Shown one piece after another: positions 7,202 to 14,183 of a DNA stretch of 19,196 bases; positions within the stretch are counted from its first letter, which is position 1; every line of letters begins with the position of its first letter. The notes beneath the pieces are model-generated. The model made no database searches. It worked only from the letters and a program-made list of their open reading frames with translations, and had not been told where the DNA came from. The position numbers were made by a program, and so were the translations under genes. This stretch comes from Pedobacter sp. UBA1951. GTDB lineage: Bacteria > Bacteroidota > Bacteroidia > Sphingobacteriales > Sphingobacteriaceae. The DNA lies in NCBI GenBank assembly GCA_002336465.1, contig DDEP01000215.1, forward strand, positions 10,526-29,721, in the 5' to 3' direction.

Positions 7202-7915
7202 TTATTTCTTTTGTTTTTCTGTTTTTGCAAACATCAACACCAATTTATTGTCTTTATAGAAATTAAGTGTCTGGTCTGCAACATCAAACCTATAAGGTCC
7301 TTTTTCTAACGAGTGCAAAAATTCTCCTTCAACTTTACTTTTTTCACCTTCACAGAACATTAATGTACTACCTATCTTACTAAAAGTGAGCTCGTCTTTT
7401 TTAAGTTCAAGACTACCAAAAAAACCATTACAACCTCCATTTCCTGAAATTACTTTTTTATTAAAGTCAAAATTAATGGTTGGTTGTACTTCTTTAAGAT
7501 CACGTCCGTCTAGTCTAATCAATTTCCAACTGTGATCGGTTATATAAGTGAGCATGCTGTTTCCTTTTGCAGGATTGGTATTCATTTTTACTTTTTTAAC
7601 AACTCTTATTAATTTGTAATTGTACGAAGAGGCATCGGCTGGAACATTTTGCAAACGCGTTCTTCTTACTTTTAAAGTGTAACGGTATCCCTCTTCATAT
7701 TTAAAACCTGAAATCTGGCTATAAAAAGCTTCCCAGTCTTTACTGTTACTATATTTTACCTGATAGCATTTTTGAGGTGCTACGCCTACACAGTCCATTA
7801 AATCTTCCTTAACAACAAGATTAAAAACATTGGATTGTGCACTTACATTGGTAAGAGTAAACAGAATGAATAATGCGCTTAACAACAGGCTTTTTTGAAT
7901 TAAACTTTTTCTCAT
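7202..7915 (-). CDS. Exported DUF4377-META domain protein
   Basis: Secreted protein of 237 residues with a signal peptide ending near NVSAQS (residues 22-27). Residues about 33-108 look like DUF4377: C42, then PQKCYQVK at 48-54, followed by DW..FY and GF.YEEGY.Y.LKV. Residues about 122-230 form a META/HslJ-like domain with ITDHSWKL near 125-132 and the hallmark GNGGCNGFFG at 158-167. META proteins are linked to stress or motility phenotypes in other bacteria but have no established enzymatic activity; DUF4377 is uncharacterised. It stands alone between the Sco unit and the CoA-transferase operon and has its own terminator. A role in envelope stress or inhibitor binding is speculation. Confidence 0.85.
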   Translation of the reverse strand: MRKSLIQKSLLLSALFILFTLTNVSAQSNVFNLVVKEDLMDCVGVAPQKCYQVKYSNSKDWEAFYSQISGFKYEEGYRYTLKVRRTRLQNVPADASSYNYKLIRVVKKVKMNTNPAKGNSMLTYITDHSWKLIRLDGRDLKEVQPTINFDFNKKVISGNGGCNGFFGSLELKKDELTFSKIGSTLMFCEGEKSKVEGEFLHSLEKGPYRFDVADQTLNFYKDNKLVLMFAKTEKQKK

Positions 7916-7984
7916 TTAGGATGTATTTTTTTTATTACAAGATGCCTTATAAACATAAATCCATAAAAAATTGTTTGAAAAAAA

Positions 7985-8647
7985 TTAATCAATTACCATT
8001 TCTGGCACATCATCATCTGCATATAGTTTCCCAGCCGTGGCATTTCTAATAAAGTCTACACTTACTCCTGGCGCACGTTCTAAAAGCTTAAACCCACCCT
8101 CAGGTAAAACCTCTAAAACAGCCAGTTCAGTTACGATTTTTTTAATGCATTTTACACCTGTTAAAGGCAAAGTGCACTCTGGCAATAATTTGCTTTCTCC
8201 TGCTTTGTTTACATGCTGCATAGCCACAATAATGTTTTTTGCAGATGCTACCAAGTCCATGGCACCCCCCATCCCTTTTACCATTTTACCCGGGATTTTC
8301 CAATTGGCAATGTCACCATTTTCAGAAACTTCCATGGCGCCTAATATGGTCAGGTCTATTTTCTGCGCCCTGATCATACCAAAGCTCATGGCCGAATCAA
8401 AAATAACAGAACCCGGTAAGGTTGTAATGGTCTGCTTTCCGGCATTGATCAGATCAGCATCCTCTTCTCCTTCATATGGAAAAGGTCCCATGCCTAATAA
8501 ACCGTTTTCAGATTGTAATACCACATTAATCCCTTTAGGGATATAATTGGCTACCAGCGTAGGAATACCTATTCCTAAGTTCACATAATAACCATCTTTT
8601 ATTTCTTTGGCAATGCGTTGTGCTATGCCTTCTTTTGATAATGCCAT
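7985..8647 (-). CDS. scoB: 3-oxoacid CoA-transferase, subunit B
   Basis: Beta subunit (220 residues) of succinyl-CoA:3-ketoacid CoA-transferase, which moves CoA between succinyl-CoA and acetoacetate for ketone body or fatty/amino acid use. The active-site motif SENGLLG is at 46-52, with E47 as the glutamate that forms the CoA thioester. The N-terminal YVNLGIGIPTLV (21-32) is the usual oxyanion region. Length is normal. It starts 2 nt after the DUF4260 stop codon, and the partner subunit A gene lies upstream of DUF4260, so all three should share a transcript. AtoA-like (butyrate/acetoacetate) specificity cannot be excluded from sequence alone. Confidence 0.93.
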   Translation of the reverse strand: MALSKEGIAQRIAKEIKDGYYVNLGIGIPTLVANYIPKGINVVLQSENGLLGMGPFPYEGEEDADLINAGKQTITTLPGSVIFDSAMSFGMIRAQKIDLTILGAMEVSENGDIANWKIPGKMVKGMGGAMDLVASAKNIIVAMQHVNKAGESKLLPECTLPLTGVKCIKKIVTELAVLEVLPEGGFKLLERAPGVSVDFIRNATAGKLYADDDVPEMVID

Positions 8648-8649
8648 AA

Positions 8650-9006
8650 TTAATTTCTTTTGCCAATTTTACCCAAATGGGTATCATTAAAACCTGTAAA
8701 ATATTTCAATCCGTAACCTAAAGCCCTGTCCATGCTAGAATGGGCAAATAACATAATACCTGTAAGCTCAACCATTGGCCATGAAAAATGAAGACCAAGA
8801 ATGAATATGAGCACTGCCAATGCTTTATGATGAAAAACATTATACAATATTGCTCCCACTTTAGTATTAAATATATAACCCAGCATACTTAAATCAGGCA
8901 ATAGCAACAGCGCAGGAAAAACCCACCAACTATAGTTTAAATAAGAAAAAGCAAAAATGGCAAGCAGAAACATAGCCACTTCTTCTATACTTATCAACTG
9001 TTTCAT
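8650..9006 (-). CDS. DUF4260 family small membrane protein
   Basis: Uncharacterised 118-residue integral membrane protein with about four hydrophobic segments (10-24, 27-43, 62-76, 78-90). Family features seen are PDLSMLGYIFN at 37-47, YNVFHH at 55-60, HSSMDRALGYGLKYF at 89-103 and the C-terminal THLGKIG at 109-115. Conserved His and Asp residues next to the membrane could bind metal or be catalytic, but no function is established. Its ATG overlaps the stop codon of the CoA-transferase A gene (TAATG), and scoB starts 2 nt after its end. It is therefore embedded between two subunits of one enzyme, which is unusual and suggests translation in step with them. Confidence 0.88.
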   Translation of the reverse strand: MKQLISIEEVAMFLLAIFAFSYLNYSWWVFPALLLLPDLSMLGYIFNTKVGAILYNVFHHKALAVLIFILGLHFSWPMVELTGIMLFAHSSMDRALGYGLKYFTGFNDTHLGKIGKRN

Positions 9007-9707
9007 TAGGTTTTGCTTCTTACGGTACGTTGTTCAATACGTTTTTCGTAATTTTTACCCTGAAAAATACGATGCACATAAATTCCGGGTGTATGGATAT
9101 GGTCTGGGTCTAATTCGCCAACTTCAACCAGTTCTTCTACCTCGGCAATGGTTATTTTACCTGCCATGGCCATTATTGGATTAAAGTTTCTACTCGTTGA
9201 GCGAAAAATCAGGTTACCCGCTGTATCACCTTTCCAAGCTTTTACAATAGCAAAATCTGCATCAAAAGCATATTCCATTAAGTAATCCTTACCCTTAAAA
9301 TTGCGTACTTCTTTACCTTCAGCAACTTCTGTACCCACACCTGCAGGCGTGAAAATAGCAGGCATGCCATATCCTGCTGCTAAGCAACGGGTAGCGAGTG
9401 TTCCTTGCGGTATCAATTCTACTTCTAATTCCCCACTTAATAGCTGCCTTTCAAATTCTGCATTTTCACCCACATAAGAGGCAATCATCTTCTTAACCTG
9501 TTTACCTTGCAACATCAGGCCAATGCCAAAATCATCAACACCTGCATTATTAGATATGCATGTAAGTTCTTTTACACCTTTTTTTACGAGCGATGTGATA
9601 CAATTTTCAGGGATTCCACAAAGGCCAAATCCACCCAACATCAAAGTTTTACCATCTGTAATGTCGGCAATGGCTACATCTGCATCTGCAACAACTTTAT
9701 TTATCAT
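9006..9707 (-). CDS. scoA: 3-oxoacid CoA-transferase, subunit A
   Basis: Alpha subunit (233 residues) of succinyl-CoA:3-ketoacid CoA-transferase. GGFGLCGIPEN at 25-35 is the family's CoA-binding glycine loop; further on come TCISNNAGVDDFGIGLML and the PAIFTPAGVGTEVAEGKE region. The start is placed at the ATG at 9705-9707 (MINKVV): the longer frame opens only with a TTG at 9755 and adds 16 residues absent from the family. It is the first gene of the scoA-DUF4260-scoB unit. The 158-nt gap upstream separates it from the deacetylase-like gene and should hold its promoter, although no exact TAnnTTTG was found there. Confidence 0.93.
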   Translation of the reverse strand: MINKVVADADVAIADITDGKTLMLGGFGLCGIPENCITSLVKKGVKELTCISNNAGVDDFGIGLMLQGKQVKKMIASYVGENAEFERQLLSGELEVELIPQGTLATRCLAAGYGMPAIFTPAGVGTEVAEGKEVRNFKGKDYLMEYAFDADFAIVKAWKGDTAGNLIFRSTSRNFNPIMAMAGKITIAEVEELVEVGELDPDHIHTPGIYVHRIFQGKNYEKRIEQRTVRSKT

Positions 9708-9817
9708 TATTGTATGTTTTGCGCCTAAATTACCAAAAAAAAAGGCGTCATACAAGCCGCAAAGTGCTTATAGAAATTGTACAAAATACACTATATAAGA
9801 TATTGTTTTTATCGGAA

Positions 9818-9860
9818 ACCATTCTTATACAGCAAGGTATTAAGACCTATATTGAATGGT
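9818..9860. repeat. Nested inverted repeat downstream of the deacetylase-like gene
   Basis: ACCATTC (9818-9824) pairs with GAATGGT (9854-9860), enclosing AGGT (9835-9838) with ACCT (9845-9848). On the plus strand a T-run follows (9862-9867). The convergent layout does not require a plus-strand terminator, so this may be a weak terminator of the five-gene unit or a leader structure upstream of scoA. Confidence 0.35.
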
Positions 9861-9865
9861 ATTTT

Positions 9866-10768
9866 TTAAGTAAACAGATTAAAAGCTGTTCTGAAAGTAT
9901 TGCAATGGGCATTTACGATTACTCTAATATCTTCAGAATAGCCCCCTCCCATACTTACCTGCACCGGCAGATTGTATTTCTGACAGTTTTCAAATACAAT
10001 TTGATCTCGTTCTTTACAGGCATTTACGCTCAAAGCCAATTTGCCTAACTTATCACTTGCCAAAACATCTACACCAGAAAGGTAAAAAGCGAAATCGGCC
10101 TCATGTTCAACAATAAGTTTAGGCAAGGTCTTTTTTAGGGTTTCAAGGTATTCTTGATCGCTTACACCATCTGCCAAAGCAATATCCAAGCTTGATTTTT
10201 CTTTTCTGAAGGGGAAGTTTTTTTCTCCATGCATAGAAAAAGTGAATACACGGTCTTCATTTTCAAAAATTTGCGCAGTACCATTACCTTGATGTACATC
10301 TAAATCAACAATAAGAATACGTTTTGCAAAACCATGATCAAGTAAGTACTGTGCTGCAATAGCCTGATCATTCAATAAGCAAAAACCTTCGCCCCAATAA
10401 CTGCCTGCATGGTGGGTACCTCCGGCAACGTTAAAAGCAATTTTATGTTTTTTTGCCCATAAAGCACCATCAATGGTACCTTGTGCTATCCTGATCTCGC
10501 GTTCAACAAGCCTAGCATCAAGCGGAAAACCAATACGTCGCTGCTCTTTGGCGGGTAGTTGTAACTCTTTGAGCTGTAACCAGTACGACGGATTATGTAC
10601 AGCCAGTATATTTTCTTCTAAGGTAGGCTCGGGTTTAAATAAGTTTTCAGAAGTAATCGTGCCCTCGTGCAAAAGCTGCTGCGGAATTAGCTCATATTTA
10701 AGCATCGGAAAACGATGTCTCTCGGGTAAAGGATGTGCATAAATAGGATGATAAGCAATCTTTATCAT
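9866..10768 (-). CDS. Histone deacetylase-like (AcuC family) zinc amidohydrolase
   Basis: Arginase-fold zinc hydrolase of 300 residues; bacterial relatives remove acetyl groups from lysines, polyamines or small amides. The catalytic set is complete: HH119-120 in GGTHHAG, zinc ligands D155 and H157-159 region in DLDVHQGNGT (155-164), third zinc ligand D234 in SGVDVLASDKLG, and transition-state Tyr277 in GGGYS. Substrate is not readable. Its ATG shares bases with the stop codon of the bestrophin gene (TAATG), making it the last gene of the five-gene unit that starts at 14042. Together with the sirtuin at 17865 it gives the window two mechanistically different deacylases. Confidence 0.9.
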   Translation of the reverse strand: MIKIAYHPIYAHPLPERHRFPMLKYELIPQQLLHEGTITSENLFKPEPTLEENILAVHNPSYWLQLKELQLPAKEQRRIGFPLDARLVEREIRIAQGTIDGALWAKKHKIAFNVAGGTHHAGSYWGEGFCLLNDQAIAAQYLLDHGFAKRILIVDLDVHQGNGTAQIFENEDRVFTFSMHGEKNFPFRKEKSSLDIALADGVSDQEYLETLKKTLPKLIVEHEADFAFYLSGVDVLASDKLGKLALSVNACKERDQIVFENCQKYNLPVQVSMGGGYSEDIRVIVNAHCNTFRTAFNLFT

Positions 10769-11628
10769 TAATTGATGATTTCTCCTACATGTTTTTCTAT
10801 GTTATTGCAAATCTCATCAACAGGCAGATCATTGGCATCAGTACCAAATGGATTTTCAATTTCCTCTGCAATGAGTTCCAAACTTGCCAAGACATAGAGA
10901 ATAAAGGGTACGATCAATACCACAAAATAACCTAGGCTAAACACCCAGCCAACAGGTAGAGTAAGTACGTAAACAAAGATAAATTTCTTGATAAAAGCAC
11001 TATAAGAATAAGGTATAGGTGTATTCTTAATTCGTTCACAAGCTCCACATACTTCTGTAAATTGTGAAGCATCATTGTTTAGGGTAATCAATTGCTCTCC
11101 TGTTATCCTACCGCTACGTTGCAATGTATAAAGCCTCGAAATCATACTTGCAGCAACTTGATTAGGAATATGTTTACCCTCATCAATTTTAATCAAAATA
11201 GCATCTTTGCCAAAATACTGCTTCTCACGCAAGTGCTCCTTTAAAGCAAAAGCGTATTTAGGTATGGCATAAACAAAGAATTTCTTGTCTTCTTCGTCTA
11301 AATTTAGTGCATTGATGCGTAATGCAAAGTTTCTGGATACATTAACCAATGTACCTAAGTTTCGCCTACCTTCCCACCATCTATCATAAGAGGTATTTGT
11401 CCTAAAAACCAGCAAAAGGGAAATAACAAAACCCAATAGGTTATGCATCATACCCATATTTTTGATATACGTAGTTTCGGCCAGTTTTAAATGATTAAGT
11501 TCCAAGTAGGCAATTAAGGCCGAAAAAATGGCTACGCTGACCATTAGCTTCCATAGTTTGTGGAATGTATCTGCCTTATGTATATGAAAAATAAAACTGA
11601 TCCAGTCTTTGGGATTGTAATTGATCAT
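10768..11628 (-). CDS. Bestrophin-like (UPF0187) anion channel
   Basis: Membrane protein of 286 residues of the bestrophin family; bacterial homologues form pentameric ion channels. The hydrophobic segments are near 25-45, 62-76 and 212-252. The conserved RTNTSYDRWWEGRRNLG is at 76-92, the region after TM2 that lines the cytosolic vestibule. CGACERIKNTPIPYSYS (194-210) and AEEIENPFGTDANDLPVD (254-271) are also typical; the acidic second one matches the Ca2+-clasp area of animal bestrophins. The ATG is 1 nt after the kynureninase stop codon, and the 3' end overlaps the deacetylase-like gene by 1 nt. Its link to kynureninase is unclear; ion homeostasis is the safe inference. Confidence 0.9.
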   Translation of the reverse strand: MINYNPKDWISFIFHIHKADTFHKLWKLMVSVAIFSALIAYLELNHLKLAETTYIKNMGMMHNLLGFVISLLLVFRTNTSYDRWWEGRRNLGTLVNVSRNFALRINALNLDEEDKKFFVYAIPKYAFALKEHLREKQYFGKDAILIKIDEGKHIPNQVAASMISRLYTLQRSGRITGEQLITLNNDASQFTEVCGACERIKNTPIPYSYSAFIKKFIFVYVLTLPVGWVFSLGYFVVLIVPFILYVLASLELIAEEIENPFGTDANDLPVDEICNNIEKHVGEIIN

Positions 11629-11629
11629 C

Positions 11630-12913
11630 TTAAATATTTCTGGCTACGGCTAACAACAATTCTCCTGTAAGATAAACATCTTCAAAACTGTTGTACATTG
11701 GTACGGGACTTAAACGTATTACATTAGGTTCACGCCAGTCACCTAGTACGTGATTAGCTACCAAATGATCAAAAATAGCTTTACCATTTGCTTTTGCAAT
11801 AATGGATACTTGAGCCCCTCTGTCTTCTTCATTTTGAGGAGTAATAATCTTATATTGTTCCTCTCCTAACTCTTTATTTACCTCATTTATAATATAAAAC
11901 AAATAAGAAGTTAAAGTTTTACTTTTATTTCTAAGTGCATCCATAAATCCCGCTTTTTCAAAAAGAGTTAAGGATGCATGATACAATGCCATGGGCATAA
12001 CCTGAGTACAGCTTATTTGCCAACCATCTGCACCTGTTTCTGGGACAAAGCCTTTTTCCATTTTAAAACGCTGCGCTTCATTATACCCCCACCAGCCTGC
12101 AAAACGATGTAAACTTGCATCTGCAAAATGCTTTTCATGAACAAAAATACCGCTTATTCCTCCCGGACCAGAATTCTGATATTTATATGAACACCAACAG
12201 GCAAAATCAATATCCCAATCATGAAGTTTTAAGGGTACATTTCCTGCTGCATGAGCTAAATCAAAACCCACTTTTGCACCTACTTTATGGCCAGCTTTGG
12301 TAATGGCTTCCATGTCAAACCATTGTCCTGTAAAATAATTTATCCCACCAAAAAGCACTAGAGCGATTTCATCTCCATGCTCTTCAATGGTTCTAACAAT
12401 ATCTTCGGTTCTTAGTATATATTCTCCTTCACGAGGTTTTACCTCTATAATAGCATCATCAGCGTTAAATCCATGAAATTTAACCTGACTTTCAATAGCA
12501 TATTGATCCGAAGGGAATGCACCAGCCTCCATTATAATTTTATACTTGTTCCCTTTAGGCTGATAAAAACTTACCATTAACAGGTGCAGGTTAACAGTTA
12601 ACGTATTCATCGGGCAAACTTCTGCTGGTATTGCACCTACAATGGGAGCCATTAATTTTTTAAGTTCCTTATGGTAGAACATCCAAGGTTCTTGTCCATC
12701 AAACCAGCCTTCAACTGCTAAGTTTTTCCAGTTATCAAGCTGACGATGTAATACGTCTTTAGCTACTTTAGGTTGCAACCCTAAAGAATTACCACACAGA
12801 TATATAAATTGTTTATTATTTTGTTCAGGAAAAAGAAATTCATTACGCATCCCCGCAAGCGTATCCTGCTCATCCAAGCTACGCGCAAAAGCAATATTGT
12901 TCTCAAAAATCAT
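11630..12913 (-). CDS. kynU: Kynureninase
   Basis: PLP enzyme of 427 residues that cleaves kynurenine or 3-hydroxykynurenine to (3-hydroxy)anthranilate and alanine, in tryptophan breakdown and de novo NAD synthesis. YLCGNSLGLQPK at 38-49, the PLP-Asp in FDLAHAAGN at 217-225 (D218), and CWCSYKYQNSGPGG at 239-252 with K244 as the Schiff-base lysine are all diagnostic. C-terminal GDWREPNVIRLSPVP matches the family end. Length is normal. No tryptophan dioxygenase, kynurenine monooxygenase or 3-hydroxyanthranilate dioxygenase gene is in the window, so the rest of the pathway must be elsewhere. A one-mismatch promoter octamer (minus TAATATTG, 12917-12924) lies directly before the ATG, but the gene is also just 51 nt behind the glycosylase gene. 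Confidence 0.96.
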   Translation of the reverse strand: MIFENNIAFARSLDEQDTLAGMRNEFLFPEQNNKQFIYLCGNSLGLQPKVAKDVLHRQLDNWKNLAVEGWFDGQEPWMFYHKELKKLMAPIVGAIPAEVCPMNTLTVNLHLLMVSFYQPKGNKYKIIMEAGAFPSDQYAIESQVKFHGFNADDAIIEVKPREGEYILRTEDIVRTIEEHGDEIALVLFGGINYFTGQWFDMEAITKAGHKVGAKVGFDLAHAAGNVPLKLHDWDIDFACWCSYKYQNSGPGGISGIFVHEKHFADASLHRFAGWWGYNEAQRFKMEKGFVPETGADGWQISCTQVMPMALYHASLTLFEKAGFMDALRNKSKTLTSYLFYIINEVNKELGEEQYKIITPQNEEDRGAQVSIIAKANGKAIFDHLVANHVLGDWREPNVIRLSPVPMYNSFEDVYLTGELLLAVARNI

Positions 12914-12964
12914 GTTTCAATATTAATGAAAAAGCCCGAGCAATGATAAAATTGTTAAAAACTC

Positions 12965-13573
12965 TTAGCCTTTATTGGGTTTACTAACAAAACGGTTTCC
13001 TCTGATATAAAATCGCCAAGGCAGTTCTGCATGTTCCTGAGCATAAGCTATCCCTATTCTTTTTGATGCTACGATTTGTTGATCTGGAATAAGGATACCA
13101 CGATCTTCTATCCATATCTCATCTCCGCTAAAGGTTTTGCCATTCAATGTTCGATCAACAGCCAATGCTTGACTCAAAGCTCCCGGACCAGCGGTCAACT
13201 GAGGTTGCAGTTTAGTTTTATTCCTGCGGTGTAGCATGATATCTATACCTACCTGCGGTTCTATTCCTCTTATCAAAACTGCATGAGGTGTTCCTTCAGC
13301 AGCCGTAACTACGTTCAGCAAGTGATGAATACCGTAGCACAGATAAACGTAGCTGATACCACCTTCCTTATACATCACTTCGGTACGGGGCGTAAATCTA
13401 CCGCCATATGCATGACTAGCTTTATCGCTTACACCTCTATAAGCTTCTGTTTCTGTAATGATACCTCCCGTGAGTTCTCCGTCTACGAGTGTAAACAATT
13501 GTTTGCCTAACAATTGCTTGGCAAGAGAAACTACGTCGGGATCTTGATAAAAGGAAACAGGAAGCTTAGCCAT
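12965..13573 (-). CDS. 3-methyladenine DNA glycosylase, AAG/MPG type
   Basis: Base-excision repair enzyme of 202 residues that removes alkylated and deaminated purines. The active site ETEAYRG at 41-47 contains E43 (equivalent to human AAG Glu125) and Y45, followed by ASHAYGGRFTPR at 52-63. VYLCYGIHHLLNVVT (76-90) and TAGPGALSQAL (127-137) are further family motifs. Length fits bacterial members. Its start overlaps the 3' end of the methionine sulfoxide reductase gene by 8 nt, so the two are translated from one message; both deal with chemical damage. Confidence 0.95.
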   Translation of the reverse strand: MAKLPVSFYQDPDVVSLAKQLLGKQLFTLVDGELTGGIITETEAYRGVSDKASHAYGGRFTPRTEVMYKEGGISYVYLCYGIHHLLNVVTAAEGTPHAVLIRGIEPQVGIDIMLHRRNKTKLQPQLTAGPGALSQALAVDRTLNGKTFSGDEIWIEDRGILIPDQQIVASKRIGIAYAQEHAELPWRFYIRGNRFVSKPNKG

Positions 13574-14042
13574 TGATAAATTCTAATATCTTATTGAGGT
13601 AAATAGCATCAATATCATCAAAATGAGTTAGATATTCACTATCGACATCTAGTACAGCCCACACTTTGTTATCTTTGACCAAAGGTAATACAATCTCTGA
13701 CTTTGAAGCAGATGCGCAAGCTATGTGACCTGGAAATTCATCTACATTAGGTACTACAAGCGTTTCTTTTTTCTGCCATGAAGTACCACATACGCCTTTA
13801 CCTTTTTTTATTCTTGTGCATGCAACAGGTCCTTGAAAAGGCCCTAAAACCAGCTCATCATCCTTAACAAGATAAAACCCTACCCAAAACCAGTTAAATT
13901 GCTCTTTTAAAGCTGCACATACATTAGCTAAATTGGCTATAACATCGCTTTCTCCTGCTACTAAAGCTTCAATTTGTGGGATAATAGATTTGTACTTCTC
14001 TTCTTTAGAAGCTTCTTTAATGATCAATAAATCTTCGGCCAT
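13566..14042 (-). CDS. msrC: Free methionine-(R)-sulfoxide reductase (GAF domain)
   Basis: Single GAF-domain enzyme of 158 residues that reduces free methionine-R-sulfoxide with thioredoxin. The three family cysteines are present: C75 in ACTRIKKGKG, C85 in GVCGTSW and C109 in GHIACASASKSEIVLP. E116 and the D132/D134 pair of VLDVDSEY complete the substrate pocket. The N-terminus MAEDLLII is where relatives start. It is the first gene of the five-gene unit. A perfect TAnnTTTG octamer lies so close to the ATG that the message may be leaderless. Confidence 0.95.
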   Translation of the reverse strand: MAEDLLIIKEASKEEKYKSIIPQIEALVAGESDVIANLANVCAALKEQFNWFWVGFYLVKDDELVLGPFQGPVACTRIKKGKGVCGTSWQKKETLVVPNVDEFPGHIACASASKSEIVLPLVKDNKVWAVLDVDSEYLTHFDDIDAIYLNKILEFING

Positions 14043-14046
14043 AGCA

Positions 14047-14054
14047 CAAATGTA
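14047..14054 (-). promoter_or_regulatory. -7 promoter element of the msrC-led five-gene unit
   Basis: Minus-strand TACATTTG is an exact TAnnTTTG match ending 4 nt before the ATG (14040-14042). With the spacing that fits rnpB, transcription would start at the A of the ATG. A TTTG lies 24 nt upstream (14079-14082), longer than the usual spacing. Confidence 0.45.
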
Positions 14055-14128
14055 AACATCTTTGATTTAAACCACCTACAAACTTTGATTAAAATCCCAG
14101 GCTACCTAAAACTAATCAACAATAAACC

Positions 14129-14156
14129 TTTGGTAACAACAATTTAGTTAGCTTTG
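14129..14156 (+). promoter_or_regulatory. Promoter of the S46 peptidase gene
   Basis: TTTG (14129-14132) and the exact -7 octamer TAGCTTTG (14149-14156) are separated by 16 nt. Transcription would begin near 14161. The ATG at 14154 lies inside this element and so cannot be the translation start, which supports the ATG at 14184. Confidence 0.65.
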
Positions 14157-14183
14157 CATGATTTAATACTTAAATACAGGAGA

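Noticed and set aside
9708..9755. Sixteen extra N-terminal residues for CoA-transferase subunit A
   Set aside because: They would need a TTG start, run through a poly-A/T tract and are absent from the family; the ATG at 9707 gives the normal N-terminus.
9710..10048. Plus-strand open frame across the deacetylase-like gene and the gap before it
   Set aside because: It is mostly the complement of a strongly supported enzyme gene, and the translation shows no family features.
14154..14183. Upstream ATG for the S46 peptidase
   Set aside because: It lies inside the -7 promoter element and would put ten charged residues before the signal peptide; the ATG at 14184 has a ribosome-binding site.
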